Origin: Aestuariicoccus sp032586235
GTDB lineage: Bacteria > Pseudomonadota > Alphaproteobacteria > Rhodobacterales > Rhodobacteraceae
NCBI RefSeq assembly: GCF_032586235.1
Contig: NZ_JAWHTD010000061.1
Location: forward strand, 1 to 18,362
Direction of reading: 5' to 3'
Length of the DNA: 18,362 bases
Shown: positions 1 through 7,011 of the stretch, in pieces
Numbering within the stretch: the stretch's first letter is position 1
Layout: each line of letters begins with the position of its first letter
Notes under the pieces: model-generated
What the model was told of the DNA's origin: nothing
Seen by the model: the letters and a program-made list of their open reading frames with translations, nothing else
The model's database searches: none
Translations under genes and position numbers: made by a program

Positions 1-2478
1 GACGGTGCGGGCACGCTGGTCTGGAGCGGCACGACGGTGGTCTCGGGCGGCGCCTGGAGCCTCTCGGGCGTCGATCTCTCGGGGCTGCCGGACGGGCAGA
101 GCTATGCGCTGACGGCGGACGTGAGCGATTCGGCGGGCAACCCGGCGGCGCAGGCGAGCCTGAGCTTCACCACGCTCGACAGTGACCCTCCCGCTGTGAC
201 GGTCGCCCAGGCCCGGATCACGTCTGGCGGCGACGATGCCGAAGAACGCGACACGGGCGAGATGTACATCACCAGCAGCGATCTTGAGCTGGCCGAGGAT
301 CGCTATGGCCCCCAGCACATCGGACTGCGGTTTCCCGACCTTTACATTCCCCAGGGCGCGATCATCACCACGGCCTGGGTGCAGTTCCGGACCGACGAGG
401 TCAGTACGGGCTACGTCTCGCTGCAGATCTGGGGCGACACCTCCTTCAACGCTGCGGCTTTCGGAACCCAGGCCTTCGATATCTCGTCGCGCGCGGCGAC
501 GGACGCTCGTGTCAGCTGGGCGCCGGAGGACTGGAATACGGTCGGCGAGGTCGGTGAAGCGCAACGCACACCCGACCTTGCACCGATCCTTCAGGAAATC
601 GTGGCGCAGGAGGGGTACGGCGGGTTGGCTGACGTTGTGTTGGTGCTAACCGGGATCGGGACACGGACCGCGGACAGCCGTGAGGGGACGTCTTCGAACG
701 CGCCGCTTCTGCACTTCGAATACATCCTGCCCGATGCGGGCAACGCGCGCGTGGCCTTCGACGCGGTCCCGGACGCCGACGCGACGCCCAATGTCATCGA
801 AGTGACCGCGGCACCGGGAACCGCGGTCGGCATCACAGCCGCGGCGACGGATGCCGATCCAGGCGACATCGTTACATACCATATCGAGGATGATCGGTTC
901 GACATCGATCCCGTCACCGGCATGGTCACCCGCGCCTACGCCGGCACCATGGATTTCGGTCCTGCAGGTAGGATTCTCCTGACCGTCACCGCCGAGTCGA
1001 CCGATGGCAGCAGCGATGCGCGTGTCTTCGCCATCACGCCAACATCCGACGTCGCCTTCATTCCAGATCCTGGGGGCTACGGCGTCGTCTCCCCCGACAC
1101 GATGTCCGGGGCGGCAATCGGCATTACCGCTTTGGCTATCGACCCGACACCCGGCGATTCCGTCACCTATAGCGTCGACGACGCCCGGTTCGCCATCGAT
1201 CCGGACACCGGAGTCATAACGCGCTCCGGCGTGGGCACGCTGGACGTCGCGGCGGAACCGATAATCACGCTCGAGGTAACGGCAACGTCGAGCGACGGCA
1301 GCACGGCCTTGGCCGGCTACGAGATCCGGGTCGAAGAGGAACTGATGCAGTTCGCGGTATTCGGCGACTACGGCGACAACGAGCCCTCCGGCGAAGTGGC
1401 CGTGGCGGCCTTGGTCGATTCCTGGAGCGTCGATTTCATTCTGACCACCGGTGACAACAATTACGGCGGTGTCCCCTATGACGAGGCAATCGGCCAGCAC
1501 TACGCGGATTACATCGGCGATTATGTCGGCGCTTATGGGGCGGGCAGCGACATCAATCGCTTCTTCCCGGTCGTCGGCAACCACGAATACAGCGACGGTG
1601 ACATCAACGACTATTTCGACTATTTTGTTTTGCCGGACAACGAACGCTATTTCGATTTCCAGGTCGGCGGCGTTCATTTCTTCGGGCTGAACAGCAATTT
1701 CCAAGAACCCGACGGAACTTCTCCGACAAGCCTGCAGGCGCAATGGTACGCGGAGGCTACCGCGGCTTCGAACGCGGCGTTCAACGTCACATACCTGCAT
1801 CATCCTCCCTTCCTCTCCGATGGAAGTGGGTACCAGGACATGCGCTGGGATTACGAAGGCTATGGCGCTGATCTAGTGCTCGCCGGGCACAAACACATCT
1901 TCGATCTCTTCGAGATGGACGCCAACGGCGACGGAGTGAGCTTGCGGTATGTAACGACAGGTATCGGTGGCAACAACTACACGACGGAGCTGGGCGCCAA
2001 CCGCATCACCGTTCACACGTCGGGCATGATGGTCGAATTCCTTACCTCCAACGGCGCGTTGCGCGACAGCTTTTTCATCGAGACACCTACGGACAACGGC
2101 CCGCTCGATCCAGGCGGCGACGACCTGATGATCGGCAGCGCGGAGGCGGATTACCTCTGGGGCCTGCGCGGCGACGACACGCTGAGCGGCGGGGCCGGGG
2201 ATGACCTGCTGATCGGCGATCTGGGCGACGACCATTTCGTCTTTGCAACAGGTGGCGGGCATGACGTGGTCGCCGATTTCGTCGCGGGCGCGGGGTCGGA
2301 GGACCAGCTGGACCTAAGGGACTTCGGCATCGACAGCGCCAGTAGCTTTGCCGCGTTCGCTCTGGATGTCGGCAACAGTGTTGTCGCCTCTTTCGTCGAC
2401 GGCACTCAGATCACGCTGGAAGAAGTGCAGGTCGCGCAATTGCACGACGACGATTTCGTGTCCCTCACGATCGCCTGA
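1..2478 (+). CDS. Secreted purple-acid-phosphatase-type metallophosphoesterase with cadherin-like repeats and RTX tail (5' partial)
   Basis: The frame is open from base 1, so the N-terminus lies outside the window. The visible part begins with the end of a bacterial Ig-like repeat (to about 180). A jelly-roll-like region, possibly carbohydrate-binding, follows at about 210-725, then two cadherin-like repeats at about 740-1050 and 1070-1335. The catalytic domain (about 1345-2080) has the metallophosphoesterase motifs in order: GDYGD near 1363, GDNNY near 1450, GNHEY near 1576, HHPP near 1801 and GHKH near 1885. The GDxG, GDxxY, GNHE and GHxH set fits the purple acid phosphatase subgroup, which binds two metal ions. 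The C-terminus (about 2113-2300) has glycine/aspartate nonapeptides such as GGAGDDLLIG, typical of RTX calcium-binding repeats in type I secreted proteins. Inferred role: extracellular phosphate ester hydrolysis, possibly at the cell surface or in matrix. The substrate cannot be read from the sequence. Confidence 0.9.
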   Translation, partial: DGAGTLVWSGTTVVSGGAWSLSGVDLSGLPDGQSYALTADVSDSAGNPAAQASLSFTTLDSDPPAVTVAQARITSGGDDAEERDTGEMYITSSDLELAEDRYGPQHIGLRFPDLYIPQGAIITTAWVQFRTDEVSTGYVSLQIWGDTSFNAAAFGTQAFDISSRAATDARVSWAPEDWNTVGEVGEAQRTPDLAPILQEIVAQEGYGGLADVVLVLTGIGTRTADSREGTSSNAPLLHFEYILPDAGNARVAFDAVPDADATPNVIEVTAAPGTAVGITAAATDADPGDIVTYHIEDDRFDIDPVTGMVTRAYAGTMDFGPAGRILLTVTAESTDGSSDARVFAITPTSDVAFIPDPGGYGVVSPDTMSGAAIGITALAIDPTPGDSVTYSVDDARFAIDPDTGVITRSGVGTLDVAAEPIITLEVTATSSDGSTALAGYEIRVEEELMQFAVFGDYGDNEPSGEVAVAALVDSWSVDFILTTGDNNYGGVPYDEAIGQHYADYIGDYVGAYGAGSDINRFFPVVGNHEYSDGDINDYFDYFVLPDNERYFDFQVGGVHFFGLNSNFQEPDGTSPTSLQAQWYAEATAASNAAFNVTYLHHPPFLSDGSGYQDMRWDYEGYGADLVLAGHKHIFDLFEMDANGDGVSLRYVTTGIGGNNYTTELGANRITVHTSGMMVEFLTSNGALRDSFFIETPTDNGPLDPGGDDLMIGSAEADYLWGLRGDDTLSGGAGDDLLIGDLGDDHFVFATGGGHDVVADFVAGAGSEDQLDLRDFGIDSASSFAAFALDVGNSVVASFVDGTQITLEEVQVAQLHDDDFVSLTIA

Positions 2479-2543
2479 TCTCCTTGCACGGCCCGGCCCC
2501 CGATGTCATTCCCGTGCCTCCAAGCATGTATGAGATGCTGCGG

Positions 2544-2589
2544 TCGCGGATCACACCGGGATCGGCTCCAAAAAATACTCGATCCGCGA
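2544..2589. repeat. Inverted repeat, 9-bp arms
   Basis: TCGCGGATC at 2544-2552 and its exact reverse complement GATCCGCGA at 2581-2589 are separated by 28 bases. It begins 66 bases after the phosphatase stop codon. No T-run follows on the plus strand, so it is not a typical intrinsic terminator. It could form an mRNA 3' stem or be a remnant of a mobile element end. Confidence 0.4.
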
Positions 2590-2785
2590 GACACGGCAAA
2601 AATCCGCCTAAAAAGCTCTCTGCCATGATTTTGTCACATCTGGCTGCAAGGGTCTTGTAAAGCGCCTGGCACGAGCGCATTGCGAATGATTTCGGTGGGT
2701 TATCGCTCTGGCCGAAAGGGTGCCGGGGTACAACATGGGCAATAGCACAACCCTCAACAGTATATGATGTGCGGCGAAAATATTC

Positions 2786-2815
2786 TTGCACTAAATGTGG
2801 TAGTCAGCGCATAAT
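2786..2815 (+). promoter_or_regulatory. Weak sigma-70-like promoter for the small membrane gene
   Basis: TTGCAC (2786-2791) and CATAAT (2810-2815) are 18 bases apart. The -10 matches five of six consensus bases and the -35 three of six. A start near 2822 would lie about 75 bases before the ATG at 2898. This is pattern-based only. Confidence 0.25.
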
Positions 2816-2897
2816 AGTGGAAGCGGGGAATCGATTAGGCGGTTCAATGATCTCTGAGCGTTGGGCTGAATGGGGCCAGGCAGGTTTAGAGGAAATG

Positions 2898-3158
2898 ATG
2901 AAAACCAAGGGCACATTGATCATAGGTCCTGTAGTGTCGACGGTTTCGGCGGTTCTTATGGCGATGTCCGGTGGATCGGTTCTCGCGGTAATCGTGCTGT
3001 TTCTGGTCAGCGGGCCGCTTGCATCGCTCCTCTTCGCGTTTTTCCTGCATCTTGGCACACCTTTGGGTGTCACGGATCACCGGTCGAACAAACCGTTCTT
3101 CAACGGTAAGCGCGACGCGGCGCAGGCGACGTCCGAGAACGTCAAGCGAAGCCTCTGA
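2898..3158 (+). CDS. Small two-helix membrane protein, function unknown
   Basis: An 86-residue product with two strongly hydrophobic segments (about residues 6-24 and 28-52), followed by a polar, basic tail containing KPFFNGKRDA. I do not recognise a family. ATG codons at 2895 and 2898 are adjacent. The AGAGGA at 2888-2893 is better spaced for 2898, so that start is chosen. The frame stays open upstream to an ATG at 2769, but that part would precede the promoter-like elements at 2786-2815 and shows no family similarity I can recognise. The gene stands alone between the secreted phosphatase and the exopolysaccharide leader region. It could be a small inner-membrane accessory protein, but nothing seen ties it to polysaccharide export. 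Confidence 0.5.
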   Translation: MKTKGTLIIGPVVSTVSAVLMAMSGGSVLAVIVLFLVSGPLASLLFAFFLHLGTPLGVTDHRSNKPFFNGKRDAAQATSENVKRSL

Positions 3159-3427
3159 AGCGGCGTCTTTTCAGGAAACAGCTTGGCGACGCATCTTGCC
3201 TCTCACCGCGCGCCGGGGCATCGCATGTGAGCGCGCATTCGGAGGCGTGCAGTTGAGGTCAATGTCGAGCAGCTCGGCCCGAACAACGGTCGCCGGCGAA
3301 GGCGAGACTCAACTCGGCTGAGAGACAGACTGATTCTGTCAAGGATTCACTTTGGAATAACCGACTTTCTTTCTGGGAGAGTTTTTCCGGACAACTCGTC
3401 GTATCGTAGAATTCAAATCAGCGCCTA

Positions 3428-3444
3428 TGGTCACGGAATGACCA
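3428..3444. promoter_or_regulatory. Operator-like dyad TGGTCA-N5-TGACCA
   Basis: TGGTCA (3428-3433) and TGACCA (3439-3444) form a perfect 6-bp inverted repeat with a 5-base spacer, 17 bp in all. The size and symmetry fit a dimeric repressor or activator site; TGGTC/GACCA half-sites resemble some GntR-family operators. It lies just upstream of a possible promoter (TTGAAA at 3447) and about 580 bases before the ExoY-like gene. Confidence 0.35.
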
Positions 3445-3446
3445 GA

Positions 3447-3475
3447 TTTGAAACGGAAAACACAAAATATTCAAT
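3447..3475 (+). promoter_or_regulatory. Possible sigma-70-like promoter in the AT-rich leader
   Basis: TTGAAA at 3447-3452 is followed at about 18 bases by an AT-rich block (CAATATAT) that could act as a -10. It is the most promoter-like place in the leader, next to the 3428-3444 dyad. The -10 match is poor, so this is tentative. Confidence 0.2.
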
Positions 3476-3562
3476 ATATGGTTGTTGTTGTTATTAGGAA
3501 GGTTCTTTTAGTTGTGTCCGAACGTTCACAGACTTCGGAAAGCCTTGCCGTGCCCAAACTAA

Positions 3563-3582
3563 ATGCTAGCATCGTATGCTAG
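3563..3582. promoter_or_regulatory. Compound palindrome/repeat ATGCTAGCAT-CGT-ATGCTAG
   Basis: ATGCTAGCAT (3563-3572) is a perfect 10-bp palindrome. The following ATGCTAG (3576-3582) repeats its first half directly and also pairs with CTAGCAT (3566-3572) as a 7-bp inverted repeat around CGT. It lies directly before a GGGGAG ribosome-binding-like sequence and ATG at 3595. It could be an operator or a small RNA stem. Confidence 0.35.
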
Positions 3583-3594
3583 GGGAGTCTGTGC

Positions 3595-3888
3595 ATGTTT
3601 TTTCGAGTTATTACATTGTTATCGGGGGCTGCTGGTGCGGTGATCGAGTATTCGATCGCGTGTCTGTCGTTCACCGGTTCCGTCATTGCTCCGGTCGTTT
3701 TCGAGCGGGATCCCTTTGTTTGTATCTGTGGGCGAATTACGAGGCTCTCTCCAAAAACAAGAAATCCGGAAAATCTTCGATCGACGTTCCGCGGCATGGT
3801 CGCGGTCATGGCCAATGGAGTGCTGCATATGCACAGGTCCTTTCGCCTCGGTCGAGATTCCGTTCTATCCGGCCGTTTTCCTCTATGA
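3595..3888 (+). CDS. Doubtful small ORF with hydrophobic N-terminus
   Basis: An ATG at 3595 is preceded by GGGGAG (3582-3587) at good spacing. It opens a 97-codon frame beginning MFFRVITLLSGAAGAVIEY, which looks like a signal or membrane segment of about 35 residues. The rest is basic and shows no family I recognise. Third-position GC is not clearly raised, unlike in the neighbouring genes. Other plus-strand frames are open across the same stretch (for example 3686-4063), so this could also be a frameshifted remnant. Expression is possible because of the start region, but there is no direct support for a product. Confidence 0.2.
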   Translation: MFFRVITLLSGAAGAVIEYSIACLSFTGSVIAPVVFERDPFVCICGRITRLSPKTRNPENLRSTFRGMVAVMANGVLHMHRSFRLGRDSVLSGRFPL

Positions 3889-3966
3889 CAGGGCAGAACG
3901 GCTGGAAGAGCATGAGGCACGGTTAAAAAAGCGAGACCTGGTCAGGGCAGTTGAAAAGGACAAAAA

Positions 3967-3989
3967 GCCCGCCCAATATTTTCGGGCGG
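3967..3989 (-). terminator. Intrinsic-terminator-like hairpin facing left
   Basis: CCGCCC (3969-3974) pairs with GGGCGG (3984-3989) over a 9-base AT-rich loop. Read on the minus strand, the stem is followed by GCTTTTTG, which gives a T-run. On the plus strand the A-run precedes the stem and no T-run follows. It therefore fits a terminator for leftward transcription, immediately upstream of the ExoY-like gene. It could stop antisense RNA, or it may act as a 5' leader hairpin on the sense transcript. Confidence 0.45.
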
Positions 3990-4022
3990 ACAATTCAAGA
4001 TTGACTGTACTACGAGGAAATT

Positions 4023-4712
4023 ATGGACAGTTCGAAGCATTCGACCAGAACCGTCAGCCCTGACCTCGCCCATCTCCTGCCGTCCACTCAAGGTGACGTG
4101 CCGTTGGGCGGCCTTGCCAAACGGCTCTTCGACATCGTCTTTTCGCTTGTCGCCCTGGCAAGCTTTCTGGTCCCGATGATCGTCATTGTGTTGGTCGTCC
4201 GGTCCCAGACCGGCGGACCGGCCTTTTTCGTGCATTGGCGCGTGGGCCACGGGGGTACGCGCATTCCATGCCTCAAGTTCCGGACCATGTATCCCGACGC
4301 CGAGCAGCGTCTTGAGGAACTCCTTGCCGCCGACTCCGACGCGCGTGAAGAGTTCCTGGCGACCCGCAAGTTGCGCAGCGACCCGCGCATCATTCCGGGC
4401 ATCGGTACGTTCCTTCGGAAGTCGAGCCTCGACGAACTTCCGCAATTCATCAACGTGTTGCTGGGGCACATGAGCGTCGTGGGGCCCCGTCCGGTCACCG
4501 CCGAAGAGGTGCCGATGTACGGCCCCGTGGCGCCGAAGTACCTGCGCACGCGGCCGGGAATCACCGGTCTGTGGCAGGTCTCGGGCCGTAGCAACACGTC
4601 CTTCCAGGAGCGCGTGGACTTTGACCTAAGCTATGTCGATAACTGGTCTTTCTGGACTGATCTCCAGATCATTCTGAGGACGATCTTCGTACTATCGAAG
4701 GATTCGTGTTGA
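4023..4712 (+). CDS. exoY: ExoY-like undecaprenyl-phosphate sugar-1-phosphate transferase
   Basis: A 229-residue member of the bacterial sugar transferase family (PF02397). Such enzymes start exopolysaccharide repeat units by moving a hexose-1-phosphate from a nucleotide sugar to undecaprenyl phosphate at the inner membrane. Visible signatures: KRLFDI before the single membrane segment (about residues 34-62), KFRTM (about 84-88), KSSLDELPQFINVLLGHMSV with VGPRP (about 139-163), and RPGITGLWQVSGR (about 180-192). The length matches the short ExoY/WbaP-C form. GAGGA at 4014-4018 lies four bases before the ATG. The donor sugar (galactose or glucose) cannot be told from sequence. It is the first gene of the plus-strand polysaccharide set. 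Confidence 0.93.
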   Translation: MDSSKHSTRTVSPDLAHLLPSTQGDVPLGGLAKRLFDIVFSLVALASFLVPMIVIVLVVRSQTGGPAFFVHWRVGHGGTRIPCLKFRTMYPDAEQRLEELLAADSDAREEFLATRKLRSDPRIIPGIGTFLRKSSLDELPQFINVLLGHMSVVGPRPVTAEEVPMYGPVAPKYLRTRPGITGLWQVSGRSNTSFQERVDFDLSYVDNWSFWTDLQIILRTIFVLSKDSC

Positions 4713-4887
4713 ACGGGATCACCGGCAGGGCCGACCCGTCTTCGGCGCGGTGTCGGGCCTATCCAGGCACCTGTTCCGACCCGCAGTTTCCTCGGAGCGC
4801 CCCCGACGCCACGCGCCCAAGGTCGCGCGCCCGTCCATTACTATGCCGGGCACCACGCCCGAACAGAGATTCCATAGAAATGCGCGT

Positions 4888-7008
4888 ATGTCATACAATC
4901 TGATTGATAGGAAACCCATCTGGGATCTGCTTCAGACCGATCACGAAGACGGCGAAGAGGTCCAGAGTTCCAGTCGCCCAATCAATGCCGGGATCAAAAG
5001 AAGCGATCTGCCGCGTCCCCGCGAGGAAACTCTTGGCGGGGTTCTGAGCGACGGTATTGCGAACATGTGGCGCTGGGTTGGAGTCATTCTTATTACAACG
5101 AGCATCGGCATCGGCATCGCGCTCTGGGCACTGCAAAACGTTACGCCGGTTTATCGTTCCTCGACGGAATTGCTCTTCGATTTCAGTCGTCAGGCCGTGG
5201 TCTCGGGCCTCCCGGCGGATGTTGTCGCTCCGACGGAGGTCGTCCTGAACACGGAAATGGAAGTCCTCAAGTCGTCTTCCTTCATCGAGTCGGTCGTGGA
5301 AGCACTCGACCTCATATCGGATCCGGAGTTCAATCCCTGGCAGCCCGATGCAAAGGGAAGACGCGCCAACGCCGATCCGGCTCCGTCCGCCGAAATCCAG
5401 AGCGCCGTGGTCGCGGAAAACCTGTCGAAGCGGGTCAGGGTGAAGTTGGTCCGAGACACCTACGTTTTTCAAATAACCGGGGAAAGCCAGAACCCGCAGA
5501 AGGCGGCCCTGATCGCCGACATGATGGCAAGGCTCTTCATTGCCAGTCGTGACAATCGGGGGCGGGACACCGTCGATGACGCCACGGCATGGCTCGATGA
5601 CAGGATGCGCGAGCTCCGGCAAGAGACGCTCTCCGCAGAGCGCGAACTCAGCACGAAGATGCGGACGGCGCCGCGAAACGGCGAACAGGTGCTCGATTCC
5701 CTAATCGTCCAGATCCAGTCGATCCAGCAGCGACGCGATCGCCTGACGACAGAGATCGACGCGCTTGCGCGCTTGGCATTGACGCTGACGTCGATGATCG
5801 ACAACGAAAGCGTCGCGATGGCGAGGGCCGAGCTTCAAGATTGGCTGTCAGAAGAGACCACCCGGGACGGGTCTGCCGAATTGGCCCGAATGATCCAACG
5901 GCTCTCCGCAGACACGGTGGCCGTCGCGGATATCCAAGCCGTCCACGCCGAGATCTTGTCCATTCTCAAAATGAAATCGTCCGAGCGCGACCGTCTCCAT
6001 GCCGATTTGAACGCAGCCGAAGCCCAATACGACTCGATCTCCACAGAATGGCTCGAGTTGAAGGATCAGGAACGCACGGTATCGGCGCTGCAGGCCATCT
6101 ACGCGGCCACGCTCGACCAGCAAAAGGCAAACGCGACGGAAAGGGTCATTCTGCCCTACCTGCCCGATGTGAACGTCATCTCCAAGGCCGAGCCGCCGAC
6201 CGCGGTCAGCTTCCCGAACCGCAGCATGTTCCTCGGTCTCGGCGGGCTGTCGGGAGTGTTCGTGGGCGCGTTGCTTGCTGCGCTCCTCGCTGCCTCGTTT
6301 CCGGTCGTCCGCAACGAACGCGATATCGAACGGCTACCGAGTGTGTTCCTGGCGGGTACTCTCGCGCTGCACCGAAGACTCAATCTGCCAAAACTCCTGA
6401 CCAAGGCCGGGCGGCCCGGCAGTCGCCTTTTCCGGGCTGTCCAGGAGATCCAGATATCGCTCTATGCCGAGACTCGGGCCACCCAGCAGAAGGCCTTTCT
6501 GTTCGTGGCGCCAAGCGGTCACCGCGTCCCGTTGTCCATGGCCTACCTCACGGCCCAGATGGAGGCACGCACCGGCAACCGTGTTCTGGTCTTCGAGTTC
6601 GGCCTCGACGACCCGGGTCTCGAGCCGGATGCGCCTGGCGCCACGATCGCGGACCTTCTCGATGAAAAGACCTTTGATCCCGCCGTCGTCATGGCGCGGA
6701 ACGAAGACACCGGCATCGATATCCTGCGCGTGAAAGGCGAGATCGAGGGCAAGGAAGAAAAGCTGTTGTCGCTTTTGCAGAAGCGCCGCACCCAGCCTGC
6801 GTTCCGCGACTACAGCCTGATCAACGTGGTTTCGAAACCGCTGGACGAATCTCCCATCGGGTATTTCCTCGCCTGTTATGTGGATCTCGCGGTTCTGATC
6901 GTCGAGAAGAACCGCACGCGTCGGGAGGATGCGCAGGTGATCGTCGACAGGTTCCTGCGCAAAGGCGTCGGGCAGCTGGCCTCGGTGCTGGTAACCGCAC
7001 GCGGTTGA
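4888..7008 (+). CDS. ExoP/Wzc-like polysaccharide co-polymerase with degenerate BY-kinase domain
   Basis: A 706-residue chain-length determinant (Wzz/GumC/ExoP type). TM1 is at about residues 61-83. A periplasmic Wzz domain follows, then a long coiled coil (about 230-410). The proline-rich AEPPTAVSFPNR stretch leads into TM2 (about 448-475). The cytoplasmic part (about 530-705) aligns in layout with bacterial tyrosine kinases, but the Walker A place reads APSGHRVPLS (541-550) with no GKS/T. The Walker A' place reads VLVFEFGLDDPG (566-577) without the usual DxDxR, and there is no C-terminal tyrosine cluster. It probably controls polymer length and export without kinase activity. The start is the ATG before SYNLIDRK. 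An in-frame GTG at 4750 would add 46 basic, proline-rich residues, and neither start has a strong ribosome binding site. Confidence 0.85.
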   Translation: MSYNLIDRKPIWDLLQTDHEDGEEVQSSSRPINAGIKRSDLPRPREETLGGVLSDGIANMWRWVGVILITTSIGIGIALWALQNVTPVYRSSTELLFDFSRQAVVSGLPADVVAPTEVVLNTEMEVLKSSSFIESVVEALDLISDPEFNPWQPDAKGRRANADPAPSAEIQSAVVAENLSKRVRVKLVRDTYVFQITGESQNPQKAALIADMMARLFIASRDNRGRDTVDDATAWLDDRMRELRQETLSAERELSTKMRTAPRNGEQVLDSLIVQIQSIQQRRDRLTTEIDALARLALTLTSMIDNESVAMARAELQDWLSEETTRDGSAELARMIQRLSADTVAVADIQAVHAEILSILKMKSSERDRLHADLNAAEAQYDSISTEWLELKDQERTVSALQAIYAATLDQQKANATERVILPYLPDVNVISKAEPPTAVSFPNRSMFLGLGGLSGVFVGALLAALLAASFPVVRNERDIERLPSVFLAGTLALHRRLNLPKLLTKAGRPGSRLFRAVQEIQISLYAETRATQQKAFLFVAPSGHRVPLSMAYLTAQMEARTGNRVLVFEFGLDDPGLEPDAPGATIADLLDEKTFDPAVVMARNEDTGIDILRVKGEIEGKEEKLLSLLQKRRTQPAFRDYSLINVVSKPLDESPIGYFLACYVDLAVLIVEKNRTRREDAQVIVDRFLRKGVGQLASVLVTARG

Positions 7009-7011
7009 GCC

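Larger units (their letters stand above)
2479..2897. other. Intergenic region between the RTX phosphatase and a small membrane gene
   Basis: About 420 bases without a convincing gene. It contains a long inverted repeat at 2544-2589 and a weak promoter-like pair at 2786-2815, listed separately. A minus-strand ORF across 2465-2791 shows no recognisable family. No clear rho-independent terminator is visible just after the phosphatase stop codon. A GCACGG/CCGTGC pair at 2486-2517 has a 20-base loop and no T-run. Confidence 0.5.
3159..4022. other. Long, partly AT-rich leader region upstream of the exopolysaccharide genes
   Basis: About 860 bases without a convincing gene. Base composition drops towards AT between about 3330 and 3620. 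This part contains the dyads at 3428-3444 and 3563-3582 and a possible promoter at 3447-3475. From 3595 to about 4020 there are only fragmentary plus-strand frames (one listed as a doubtful CDS). A terminator-like hairpin at 3967-3989 sits just before the ribosome binding site of the next gene. Such a long leader suggests regulated transcription of the polysaccharide genes or a decayed gene; this is inference. Confidence 0.5.

Noticed and set aside
646..1803. 385-codon open frame on the minus strand inside the phosphatase gene
   Set aside because: It is antisense to a frame with clear catalytic and RTX motifs, and its residues show no family features. Long antisense frames are common in GC-rich genes.
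3515..3540. LexA-like site around GAACGTTC
   Set aside because: The alphaproteobacterial GTTC-N7-GTTC spacing is not met; only a short palindrome is present.
4750..4887. GTG start extending the co-polymerase by 46 residues
   Set aside because: The added part is basic, proline-rich and unlike the family N-terminus, and there is no good ribosome binding site before the GTG. It cannot be fully excluded because the ATG at 4888 also has a weak site.
5841..6665. 274-codon plus-strand frame inside the co-polymerase gene
   Set aside because: It is a shadow frame, rich in arginine and proline and without domain features, over a region encoding the coiled coil and TM2 of the real protein.
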